From NCBI RefSeq assembly GCF_901875555.1, contig NZ_CABFMD010000015.1, positions 1 through 15,009 on the forward strand: a DNA stretch of 15,009 bases, in the 5' to 3' direction. Origin of the DNA: Streptococcus parasanguinis. Its GTDB lineage: Bacteria; Bacillota; Bacilli; Lactobacillales; Streptococcaceae. The first letter of the stretch is position 1; each line of letters begins with the position of its first letter. Positions 1-7,094 of this stretch are shown in pieces. Made by a program: the position numbers and the translations under genes. The notes beneath the pieces were generated by a model that made no database searches, had not been told where the DNA came from, and saw nothing but the letters and a program-made list of their open reading frames with translations.

Positions 1-104
1 CTCTACTAGGCTGATTTCATCAGCTTTTACAGCCCTACTCAACTGTGCGGAGGTGGGACGACGAAATCGAATTCTAAAGAATTACCGATTTCTGTCCCAC
101 TCTC
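1..104. repeat. Structured intergenic repeat with two hairpins (streptococcal, S. suis-like)
   Basis: The segment has two inverted repeats. GCTGAT (10-15) pairs with ATCAGC (19-24) and is followed by TTTTA on the plus strand. A longer interrupted stem spans 53-100: GTGGGAC (53-59) with GTCCCAC (94-100), GAAATCG (63-69) with CGATTTC (86-92), and AATTC (70-74) with GAATT (79-83). On the plus strand the large stem is followed by a T tract (106-112), so it could end rightward transcripts; on the minus strand no U tract follows it. It abuts the stop codon of the leftward HAD gene. From memory it matches a dispersed intergenic repeat of S. suis; that identity is not verified. Confidence 0.6.
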
Positions 105-732
105 ATTTTTTTAATGTTGAAAGAATTTCAAGAGGGGTGTGGCAAATATAATCTGGTGAATAAAGAAGCAGGTCATCTAGATCTCCAAATCCCCAAGTAA
201 CTGCCATAGTTTTTATACCAACTATTTGACCTCCTATGAGGTCAAATTTTGTATCTCCAATAATGACTGTCTCTTCTTTTGGAAGGTTATTGATTGACAA
301 GGCGTATCGAATAACATCGGCTTTGTGGATACGATCTGAATTTGATCCATAAATTCCTTTAAAGTATTTGGCGATACCTAAATCTTGACACATCTGTAAA
401 GCAACTGGTTCATATTTTGAAGTTGTGACGTAAAGCTGTAAACCTTCATTTTTCAAAGCTGTCAAAGCTTCAGTAATATGAGGAAATAGGGTTGATTCAT
501 ACTGCCCTTTTTCATGATAATACTGGCGATAGATAGTGACTGCTTGATCTACCAAATCTTCAGGAAGAGTAGCTTCAAAACTAGAAATCAAAGGTGGCCC
601 CATAAAACTTCGAATGGTTTTGGCATCGGGTTCTGGAACTTTTAATACGTCAAACGTGTGTTGAAAACTGTTTGCTATGCCTTTTGAACTGTCGACTAAT
701 GTTCCATCTAAGTCAAATAATAATGCTTGCAT
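103..732 (-). CDS. HAD-family hydrolase, phosphoglycolate phosphatase-like
   Basis: This is a predicted cytoplasmic phosphatase of the haloacid dehalogenase superfamily, 209 aa. Motif I is DLDGTLVDS, with the nucleophile Asp7 and acid/base Asp9. Motif II is the Thr in VTTSK, motif III the Lys in IHKADV, and motif IV GDTKFDLIGG. The alpha-helical cap between motifs I and II is the type seen in Gph/YqaB-like enzymes acting on small phosphoesters; the substrate cannot be read from sequence. I chose the ATG at 730-732 because GGAGA lies just upstream inside the end of sdaAA. A TTG four codons earlier has no ribosome binding site. The start lies one base past the sdaAA stop, so translation is probably coupled. 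It is the last gene of the sda unit. A role removing a damaged metabolite near serine catabolism is only inference. Confidence 0.85.
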   Translation of the reverse strand: MQALLFDLDGTLVDSSKGIANSFQHTFDVLKVPEPDAKTIRSFMGPPLISSFEATLPEDLVDQAVTIYRQYYHEKGQYESTLFPHITEALTALKNEGLQLYVTTSKYEPVALQMCQDLGIAKYFKGIYGSNSDRIHKADVIRYALSINNLPKEETVIIGDTKFDLIGGQIVGIKTMAVTWGFGDLDDLLLYSPDYICHTPLEILSTLKK

Positions 733-733
733 C

Positions 734-1606
734 TTATTCTCCAAATATTTCTTTTTGCAATTTACGACCGGTTGGTGTTGCAGCTAAACCACCTTCTGCA
801 GTTTCTCTAAAGGCTGTTGGCAGACTAGACCCAACTTGGTACATGGCATCAATCACTTCATCGACAGGAATTTTTGATTCGATACCTGCCAAGGCCATAT
901 CAGCAGCAATAAAGGCATAACTGGCTCCCATTGCATTTCGTTTAACACATGGAACTTCAACCAGTCCTGCTACAGGATCGCAAATGAGTCCGAGCATATT
1001 TTTGATCACGAAACAGATAGCTTGACTAGCCTGATATGGAGTTCCCCCAGCAGCTAGTGTCAATGCAGCCGAACTCATAGCTGAAGCAGAACCAACTTCT
1101 GCTTGACAACCACCTTCTGCACCTGAAATAGAAGCATTATTGGCGATAACTAAACCAAATGCTCCTGCAGCTAATAGGAATTCTAATTGTTGTTGATGGG
1201 TTAGACCTAATTTTTGGGTTGCTGCAGTAAGAACTGCGGGAAGGCAGCCAGCGGATCCTGCAGTGGGTGTTGCACAGACCAGTCCCATTTTAGCATTGTG
1301 TTCGTTGACAGCAATAGCATTCTTAGCAGCCGTTAAGACAGTTACATCCGACAAGGTTTTTCCTGCTTGGATATAGCGATCTAATTTTGCAGCATCTCCT
1401 CCGGTTAATCCACTACGTGAATGGTTTTCATCTAAACCCAATCGAACAGAATCAATCATTACTTCGAGATTTCGTGTCATTAATCGTAAGACTTCCTCAC
1501 GTTCTCGACCGGTTAATTCGTATTCGGTTGCAATCATTAATTCAGCAACGTTTCCTGCATATTGCGAGTTTGCTTGTTCTACGAGGTCTACAATTGAATA
1601 AAACAT
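734..1606 (-). CDS. sdaAA: L-serine dehydratase, iron-sulfur-dependent, alpha chain
   Basis: Catalytic chain of the two-subunit [4Fe-4S] L-serine ammonia-lyase, which converts L-serine to pyruvate and ammonia in the cytoplasm. It has 290 aa, the usual length for the separate alpha chain. Conserved blocks are CATPTAGSAGCLPAV (111-125), GAEGGCQAEVGSASAM and CDPVAGLVEVPCVKRNA. Cys167, Cys209 and Cys220 are the likely cluster ligands: their 42- and 11-residue spacing equals that of the ligands I recall for the Legionella enzyme (Cys343/385/396). The ATG at 1604-1606 is preceded by AAGGAG, which overlaps the sdaAB stop codon, so the two chains should be made in equal amounts. No PLP lysine motif is present, which separates it from the PLP-type dehydratases. 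Confidence 0.96.
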   Translation of the reverse strand: MFYSIVDLVEQANSQYAGNVAELMIATEYELTGREREEVLRLMTRNLEVMIDSVRLGLDENHSRSGLTGGDAAKLDRYIQAGKTLSDVTVLTAAKNAIAVNEHNAKMGLVCATPTAGSAGCLPAVLTAATQKLGLTHQQQLEFLLAAGAFGLVIANNASISGAEGGCQAEVGSASAMSSAALTLAAGGTPYQASQAICFVIKNMLGLICDPVAGLVEVPCVKRNAMGASYAFIAADMALAGIESKIPVDEVIDAMYQVGSSLPTAFRETAEGGLAATPTGRKLQKEIFGE

Positions 1607-1615
1607 ACCGACTCC

Positions 1616-2287
1616 TTATTTGAAAAAGTTGACATTATGAAGGTTAGGAATTTTACGAATATCTTTAAGAGCTTCCTCGCAACTTCTTGAGTCAACCTCA
1701 ATAATCATAATTGCTTTTTCCCCTGCTTTTTCCCGTGTTACGTTCATTTGAGCGATATTAATATCGTAGCGAGAAAGAGCATCTGTCACATGAGCAATCA
1801 TACCAGGAACATCTTGGTGAACGATGATAATGGTTGGTGTGTTCATATTTAAAGAAATAGCAAAACCGTTTAACTCAGTGACCTGAATATTTCCACCACC
1901 GATGGAAATTCCTGTTACGGAAATTGTTTTGTGGTCATTTTTGACTGTAATAGTCGTCGTATTTGGGTGCGGAGCATTGCTTTCTTTTTGGATGGACCAA
2001 ACGATGCGAATGCCTCGTTCATGTGCAATTTTTAGACTATCTGGGATTCTAGGATCATCTGTGTCCATTCCTAAGATGCCTGCTACTAAGGCTAAATCTG
2101 TTCCATGGCCACGATAGGTTTTTGCAAAGGAATTAAATAATTGAAATTCGACTTCTTTTGGTTCCTCTCCGAAAATAGAAGAAACGATTTTACCAATTCT
2201 TACAGCACCTGCTGTGTGGCTACTGGATGGTCCAATCATGACAGGGCCGATAATATCAAAAACAGATTGGAATTTTAAAGAGTTCAT
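1616..2287 (-). CDS. sdaAB: L-serine dehydratase, iron-sulfur-dependent, beta chain
   Basis: Partner chain of the serine dehydratase, 223 aa. The N-terminal half is the family beta domain with the signature GPSSSHTAGAVRIG (about residues 19-32). The C-terminal quarter (about 150-220) is an ACT domain, with TPTIIIVHQDVPGMIAHVTDAL followed by the ININIAQMNV-type strand (here DINIAQMNV). ACT domains commonly sense amino acids; in this family serine control is plausible. The start at 2285-2287 follows AAGGAG at good spacing. It is the first gene of the leftward unit, 9 bp ahead of sdaAA, with an extended -10 and a CodY-like box upstream. Confidence 0.95.
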   Translation of the reverse strand: MNSLKFQSVFDIIGPVMIGPSSSHTAGAVRIGKIVSSIFGEEPKEVEFQLFNSFAKTYRGHGTDLALVAGILGMDTDDPRIPDSLKIAHERGIRIVWSIQKESNAPHPNTTTITVKNDHKTISVTGISIGGGNIQVTELNGFAISLNMNTPTIIIVHQDVPGMIAHVTDALSRYDINIAQMNVTREKAGEKAIMIIEVDSRSCEEALKDIRKIPNLHNVNFFK

Positions 2288-2317
2288 ACCTCTGCTCCTT
2301 TACAATCAATTTACTTC

Positions 2318-2326
2318 ATTATATCA
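2318..2326 (-). promoter_or_regulatory. Extended -10 promoter of the sdaAB-sdaAA-HAD unit
   Basis: On the minus strand the sequence reads TGATATAAT, a perfect TATAAT preceded by the TGn extension. It lies about 30 bp upstream of the sdaAB start. There is no recognisable -35 at 16-18 bp (the bases there read close to AAGCAT), which suits an extended -10 promoter. Confidence 0.6.
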
Positions 2327-2349
2327 AATATGACTTCTGAATGCTTTTA

Positions 2350-2364
2350 TTTTTTCTGAAAACG
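2350..2364. promoter_or_regulatory. Candidate CodY box upstream of sdaAB
   Basis: The sequence TTTTTTCTGAAAACG matches the Gram-positive CodY consensus AATTTTCWGAAAATT at 11 of 15 positions. The central 11 bases TTTTCTGAAAA are perfect. It lies 26 bp upstream of the extended -10 of the sda unit, in the usual -35 to -55 zone. CodY control of serine breakdown by branched-chain amino acid status is plausible; binding is inferred. Confidence 0.4.
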
Positions 2365-2433
2365 AGCAGAAATCTTAAAAGAGCCTTAAAGCATTTATAT
2401 TAGCCTAGAACTTTAGCATTTCTAACATCTAAT

Positions 2434-2475
2434 TGAAATATTTGATACATAATTTCAATAAAGATGAAATATTTC
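2434..2475. repeat. Direct repeat TGAAATATTT upstream of the LysM gene
   Basis: TGAAATATTT occurs at 2434-2443 and again at 2465-2474, exactly 31 bp apart (about three helical turns). The second copy extends to the perfect palindrome GAAATATTTC (2466-2475). Both lie upstream of the LysM gene ribosome binding site (AAAGGAG, 2501-2507). The layout suggests two protein sites on one DNA face; no regulator can be named. AT-rich chance similarity is possible. Confidence 0.4.
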
Positions 2476-2516
2476 TTGTGTAGTATAGATGTATACCAAT
2501 AAAGGAGTACATAATA

Positions 2517-3059
2517 ATGAATAAAAAACAAATGATGAAACATGTGATTGGACTAAGTTTACTTGCAGGATTTTTCTTTCCAATTGTCGCTAATGCTGAT
2601 TCTTATACTGTAAAATCAGGTGATACTTTATCAGCTATTGCAAAAGAAAAAAATACAACGGTTGATGCAATTGCTAAGAAAAATAAGATCAGCAATGTGA
2701 ATCTCATCACGGTTGGTCAGGTTCTAGAGATTGAAGATGTGAATGCAACGAATAAAACTTCAGAGCAAGCTACCACTAGTAAAACTGACACTACACAAGC
2801 AACAACTACTGTCTCTGCTTCAGATGGCTTGAGTGCAGAAGATGCAGCGGCCAAGGAATGGATTGCCCAAAAAGAATCAAGTGGTAGTTATACAGCACAA
2901 AATGGCCAATATTATGGTCGTTACCAATTGACTATCACTTATTTGAATGGTGATTTATCACCTGCAAACCAAGAAAAAGTGGCCAATCAATATGTTGTCA
3001 ACCGTTATGGATCATGGTCAGCAGCTAAAAACTTCTGGTTAGCAAATGGTTGGTATTAA
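2517..3059 (+). CDS. Secreted LysM protein with Apf/transglycosylase-like C-terminus
   Basis: A 180-aa exported cell-wall protein. Residues 1-27 are a signal peptide: KK-rich start, hydrophobic core and a cleavage site after VANA. One LysM peptidoglycan-binding domain follows (about 29-72: YTVKSGDTLSAIA through NLITVGQVLEIE). A Thr/Ser-rich linker spans about 76-102. The C-terminal part (108-180) has WIAQKESSGSY, then YGRYQL, NQ..VANQYV and the end motif WLANGWY. This pattern is like aggregation-promoting-factor and Rpf/lysozyme-like domains, with Glu120 as candidate catalytic acid. It probably trims or remodels peptidoglycan; activity is inferred. No sortase motif is present, so attachment would be through LysM. 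AAAGGAG precedes the ATG. It is monocistronic, with its own terminator. Confidence 0.88.
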   Translation: MNKKQMMKHVIGLSLLAGFFFPIVANADSYTVKSGDTLSAIAKEKNTTVDAIAKKNKISNVNLITVGQVLEIEDVNATNKTSEQATTSKTDTTQATTTVSASDGLSAEDAAAKEWIAQKESSGSYTAQNGQYYGRYQLTITYLNGDLSPANQEKVANQYVVNRYGSWSAAKNFWLANGWY

Positions 3060-3069
3060 AACCATTTAG

Positions 3070-3095
3070 AAGAGTTCTTTACGAGGACTCTTTTT
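3070..3095 (+). terminator. Intrinsic terminator of the LysM gene
   Basis: AAGAGTTC (3070-3077) pairs with GGACTCTT (3085-3092), eight pairs with one G-U, a 7-nt loop, then a short T run to 3095. It lies 10 bp after the stop codon. Confidence 0.75.
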
Positions 3096-3096
3096 A

Positions 3097-3114
3097 CTTT
3101 ACAGTCCTGTAAAG
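3097..3114. promoter_or_regulatory. Perfect dyad between LysM gene and mnmA promoter
   Basis: CTTTACAG (3097-3104) and CTGTAAAG (3107-3114) form a perfect 8-bp inverted repeat around TC. It is directly after the LysM terminator and about 40 bp upstream of the mnmA -35. It may be an operator or an accessory hairpin; it has no U tract of its own. Confidence 0.35.
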
Positions 3115-3151
3115 AAACATACTATGGTCAACAGGAAGAATGGCAAGATGC

Positions 3152-3180
3152 TTGTTTTCTACTATAAAGCGTGTTACAAT
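3152..3180 (+). promoter_or_regulatory. Promoter of mnmA
   Basis: TTGTTT (3152-3157), a 17-bp spacer, then TACAAT (3175-3180) preceded by TGT, an extended -10. The predicted start near 3187 gives a leader of about 75 nt before mnmA. Confidence 0.6.
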
Positions 3181-3194
3181 TGATAATGCTCAAA

Positions 3195-3235
3195 ACGACC
3201 TTCAATCGTTGAAGCATACCACGACCTTCAATCGT
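3195..3235 (+). repeat. Two copies of a 15-nt repeat in the mnmA leader
   Basis: ACGACCTTCAATCGT occurs at 3195-3209 and 3221-3235, period 26, in the untranslated leader. Each copy begins ACGA and ends TCGT, so each could form a small hairpin. The first also overlaps a perfect hairpin: CTTCAA (3200-3205) with TTGAAG (3209-3214). The second, with flanks, gives CACGA/TCGTG. The function is unknown. Confidence 0.7.
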
Positions 3236-3237
3236 GA

Positions 3238-4383
<1,146 letters not shown>

Positions 4384-4384
4384 A

Positions 4385-4412
4385 TTGACAAATTCAGTCA
4401 ATCTGATACAAT
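4385..4412 (+). promoter_or_regulatory. Strong promoter for NUDIX-mnmG, with overlapping dyad
   Basis: A perfect -35 TTGACA (4385-4390), 16-bp spacer and TACAAT (4407-4412) preceded by TGA. It begins one base after the mnmA stop codon. ATTGAC (4384-4389) and GTCAAT (4397-4402) form an inverted repeat over the -35 and spacer, a possible operator. The predicted start is near 4419. Confidence 0.75.
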
Positions 4413-4430
4413 AAAATAAGCAATAGAAAT

Positions 4431-4497
4431 GATGGTCAAAGCTCATGGATGTTGCAGGCTTTTTTGTCCTGCACTTCTCAGAGTTTTGACTATTTTT
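4431..4497 (+). terminator. Terminator-like hairpin in the NUDIX-mnmG leader (possible attenuator)
   Basis: The outer stem pairs TGGTCAAAGCTC (4433-4444) with GAGTTTTGACTA (4481-4492), 12 pairs with two G-U. The inner stem pairs TGCAGG (4453-4458) with CCTGCA (4468-4473). A TTTTT run (4493-4497) follows immediately. It lies about 12 nt after the predicted transcription start and 24 nt before the NUDIX start codon. As drawn it would stop most transcripts from the promoter at 4385. No known riboswitch or T-box motif is visible in the short leader. It could be an attenuator, a short RNA of about 80 nt, or the end of mnmA read-through. Confidence 0.6.
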
Positions 4498-4520
4498 GTG
4501 TGATTTTGAAAGGAAGTAAA

Positions 4521-4976
4521 ATGAGGCAACAGGATTTTCGGACGAAAATAGGTTCTACTGTTTTTGGTGTGAGAGCGACTGCTTTGATTGTAAAAGATAA
4601 TCGCTTGTTCGTCATAGAAGATGAGGACGGCTGTTATACAATCGGAGGTGCTATTCAAGTCAATGAAACTACAGAAGATGCGGTAGTTCGTGAAGTCAAA
4701 GAGGAACTTGGTGTCACATCTACAGCAGGTCCGTTAGCTTTCGTGGTTGAAAATCACTTTGAACAAGCTGGAATCCACTACCATAACATTGAATTTCATT
4801 ATTTGGTGGACTTGCTGGAAGATGCGCCTTTGGTCATGCAGGAAGAAACAAAGCAATTACCTTGCCGGTGGATTGCTTTAAATGATTTGCATACTGTTGA
4901 CCTGAAACCAGCATTTTTAAAAACAGCCTTACCAGAATGGGACGGAAAATTACGACACATCCATCTTGAGAAATAG
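4521..4976 (+). CDS. NUDIX hydrolase
   Basis: A 151-aa cytoplasmic NUDIX-fold pyrophosphohydrolase. Residues 43-65 match the NUDIX box GX5EX7REUXEEXGU exactly: Gly43, Glu49, then REVKEELGV (57-65). Substrates of this family are nucleoside diphosphates linked to another group; which one is used here cannot be read. The start is the ATG at 4521, preceded by AAAGGAAG. An in-frame ATG at 4449 would add 24 residues but lies inside the leader hairpin with no ribosome binding site. The stop TAG is part of the mnmG ribosome binding site (TAGGAG), so the two are translated together. The gene lies between mnmA and mnmG in other streptococci too, from memory, but no direct role in tRNA modification is shown. 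Confidence 0.93.
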   Translation: MRQQDFRTKIGSTVFGVRATALIVKDNRLFVIEDEDGCYTIGGAIQVNETTEDAVVREVKEELGVTSTAGPLAFVVENHFEQAGIHYHNIEFHYLVDLLEDAPLVMQEETKQLPCRWIALNDLHTVDLKPAFLKTALPEWDGKLRHIHLEK

Positions 4977-4985
4977 GAGAAAAAC

Positions 4986-6896
4986 ATGACTTATAATTTT
5001 ATTGAAGAATACGATATCATTGTAATCGGTGCGGGGCATGCAGGAGTAGAGGCCTCTCTAGCTGCTAGCCGTATGGGTTGTAAGGTCTTACTTGCGACTA
5101 TTAACATTGAAATGCTGGCCTTTATGCCTTGTAATCCATCAATTGGTGGTTCTGCTAAGGGGATTGTTGTCCGTGAAGTAGACGCACTCGGTGGAGAAAT
5201 GGCGAAGAACATCGACAAGACTTACATCCAAATGAAAATGCTCAATACTGGTAAAGGTCCTGCGGTTCGTGCACTTCGGGCTCAAGCAGACAAGGAACTT
5301 TACTCTAAAGAAATGCGGAAAACCGTTGAAAATCAAGAAAATCTGACTCTTCGCCAAACCATGATTGATGAGATTTTGGTGGAGAATGGTAAGGTTGTTG
5401 GTGTAAGGACTGCAACTCACCAAGAGTATGGGGCAAAGGCTGTTATTGTCACTACTGGGACAGCTTTACGCGGAGAAATTATCATTGGAGATCTTAAGTA
5501 TTCGTCAGGACCTAATCATAGTCTAGCTTCTATTAATTTGGCCGATAATCTCAAAAAGCTAGGATTAGAAATTGGACGTTTCAAAACAGGGACTCCACCT
5601 CGTGTAAAGGCATCGTCAATTAACTATGACGAAACGGAAATTCAACCTGGAGATGAAGCTCCAAATCATTTTTCTTATACATCGCGTGATGAAGATTATG
5701 TAAAGGATCAAGTTCCTTGTTGGTTGACTTATACGAATGGTCATAGTCATGAAATTATCCAGAATAATTTACACCGGGCACCTATGTTTACAGGGGTTGT
5801 AAAGGGAGTAGGTCCTCGCTATTGTCCGTCCATTGAGGATAAAATTGTCCGTTTTGCTGACAAAGAGCGTCATCAACTATTCTTAGAACCTGAGGGACGA
5901 AATACAGAAGAAGTCTATGTTCAAGGGCTGTCAACGAGTTTACCAGAGGATGTTCAGCGGGATCTCGTCCATTCTATTAAGGGACTTGAGAAGGCAGAAA
6001 TGATGCGAACGGGTTATGCGATTGAGTATGATATGGTTTTGCCTCATCAATTACGGGCAACTTTGGAAACCAAGAAAATTTCAGGTCTCTTTACAGCTGG
6101 CCAAACCAACGGAACGTCTGGCTATGAGGAGGCTGCTGGTCAAGGAATTATTGCAGGGATCAATGCGGCGCTAAAAATCCAAGGAAAATCAGAACTCATT
6201 TTGAAACGCAGTGATGGTTATATTGGGGTCATGATCGATGATTTGGTAACAAAGGGAACGATCGAACCGTATCGTTTGTTAACAAGCCGTGCAGAATACC
6301 GTCTGATTTTACGTCATGATAATGCCGATATGCGCTTGACAGAAATGGGACGATCAATTGGATTGGTAGATGATGAACGTTGGCAACGTTTCGAAACCAA
6401 GAAGTATCAGTTTGAAAACGAGATGAAGCGTTTAGATAGCATTAAATTAAAGCCTGTAAAGGAAACCAATGGGAAGGTTGCTGCAATGGGCTTTAAACCA
6501 TTGACAGATGCTGTCACTGCTAAAGAATTCTTGAGACGACCAGAAGTGTCTTACCAAGATGTGGTGGAATTTATCGGTCCTGCAGCTGAAGAACTGGATG
6601 ATAAAATCATTGAATTGATTGAAACTGAAATTAAATACGAAGGTTATATTTCAAAAGCAATGGACCAAGTCGAAAAAATGAAGCGTATGGAAGAAAAACG
6701 AATTCCTGCGAATATTGACTGGGATGATATTGACTCTATTGCAACCGAAGCGCGTCAAAAATTTAAATTAATTAATCCAGAAACGATTGGTCAAGCAAGT
6801 CGTATCTCAGGTGTCAATCCAGCAGATATCTCTATTTTAATGGTTTACTTAGAGGGTAAATCTCGGAGCATCTCCAAAAATAAAGCAAATCACTAA
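4986..6896 (+). CDS. mnmG: tRNA uridine-5-carboxymethylaminomethyl(34) enzyme MnmG (GidA)
   Basis: FAD-dependent subunit that, with GTPase MnmE, adds the carboxymethylaminomethyl group to position 5 of wobble U34 using methylene-THF and glycine or ammonium. It has 636 aa, the normal full length. The Rossmann motif is [13 protein letters not shown] with GAGHAG at 15-20. [13 protein letters not shown] (47-59), TGTPPR (201-206) and RYCPSIEDK with Cys280 are family blocks. [18 protein letters not shown] is the second FAD-contact block. The C-terminal helical region (about 540-630, ending in [16 protein letters not shown]) is the MnmE/tRNA-binding part. Nine bases separate it from the NUDIX gene; AGGAG precedes the ATG. 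mnmE is not in the window. Confidence 0.98.
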   Translation: MTYNFIEEYDIIVIGAGHAGVEASLAASRMGCKVLLATINIEMLAFMPCNPSIGGSAKGIVVREVDALGGEMAKNIDKTYIQMKMLNTGKGPAVRALRAQADKELYSKEMRKTVENQENLTLRQTMIDEILVENGKVVGVRTATHQEYGAKAVIVTTGTALRGEIIIGDLKYSSGPNHSLASINLADNLKKLGLEIGRFKTGTPPRVKASSINYDETEIQPGDEAPNHFSYTSRDEDYVKDQVPCWLTYTNGHSHEIIQNNLHRAPMFTGVVKGVGPRYCPSIEDKIVRFADKERHQLFLEPEGRNTEEVYVQGLSTSLPEDVQRDLVHSIKGLEKAEMMRTGYAIEYDMVLPHQLRATLETKKISGLFTAGQTNGTSGYEEAAGQGIIAGINAALKIQGKSELILKRSDGYIGVMIDDLVTKGTIEPYRLLTSRAEYRLILRHDNADMRLTEMGRSIGLVDDERWQRFETKKYQFENEMKRLDSIKLKPVKETNGKVAAMGFKPLTDAVTAKEFLRRPEVSYQDVVEFIGPAAEELDDKIIELIETEIKYEGYISKAMDQVEKMKRMEEKRIPANIDWDDIDSIATEARQKFKLINPETIGQASRISGVNPADISILMVYLEGKSRSISKNKANH

Positions 6897-6901
6897 TCAA
6901 A

Positions 6902-6934
6902 TGAGGCTGAGATGATGTTTCAGCCTCAATTTTA
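6902..6934 (+). terminator. Intrinsic terminator after mnmG
   Basis: TGAGGCTGA (6902-6910) and TCAGCCTCA (6920-6928) form a perfect 9-bp stem with a 9-nt loop, followed by ATTTTA. The U tract is short, so some read-through is likely. Confidence 0.75.
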
Positions 6935-6956
6935 TGGATTGAAACCTGTTGTTGCC

Positions 6957-6974
6957 ATTTACACAGTTGTAAAT
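6957..6974. promoter_or_regulatory. Dyad upstream of gdpP
   Basis: ATTTACA (6957-6963) and TGTAAAT (6968-6974) form a perfect 7-bp inverted repeat around CAGT. A third half-site, TTTACA, follows at 6979-6984. It lies about 95 bp upstream of the gdpP -10. It may be an operator; the regulator is unknown. Confidence 0.35.
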
Positions 6975-7067
6975 GTTGTTTACAAAGTAGTGAAGCGGAG
7001 GAAGAGCTTTTTACTGGTCGATCTTCTCTGTAATATAGAGAGAAACCTCGCTTTTTACCTCTATTTA

Positions 7068-7076
7068 TGGTATAAT
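7068..7076 (+). promoter_or_regulatory. Extended -10 promoter of gdpP
   Basis: TGGTATAAT: a perfect -10 (7071-7076) with TGn just before it. No convincing -35 is visible. The predicted start near 7083 falls in the ribosome binding site, so the leader would be only about 10 nt. Confidence 0.65.
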
Positions 7077-7094
7077 TCCGAGAAGAGGTTTATG

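Noticed and set aside
672..920. Plus-strand open frame opposite the HAD and sdaAA genes
   Set aside because: It is the shadow of two clear minus-strand genes.
2479..2495. VicR/WalR box upstream of the LysM gene
   Set aside because: TGTAGT-N5-TGTATA has the right spacing but each half breaks the key A at position five, so I did not annotate it.
4449..4520. Upstream in-frame start giving the NUDIX protein 24 extra residues
   Set aside because: The ATG at 4449 lies in the leader hairpin and has no ribosome binding site; the ATG at 4521 has AAAGGAAG and fits the family's N-terminus.
6912..7094. Long N-terminal extension of GdpP from 6912
   Set aside because: It runs through the mnmG terminator and the gdpP promoter, and the normal GdpP start MKKF lies at 7095.
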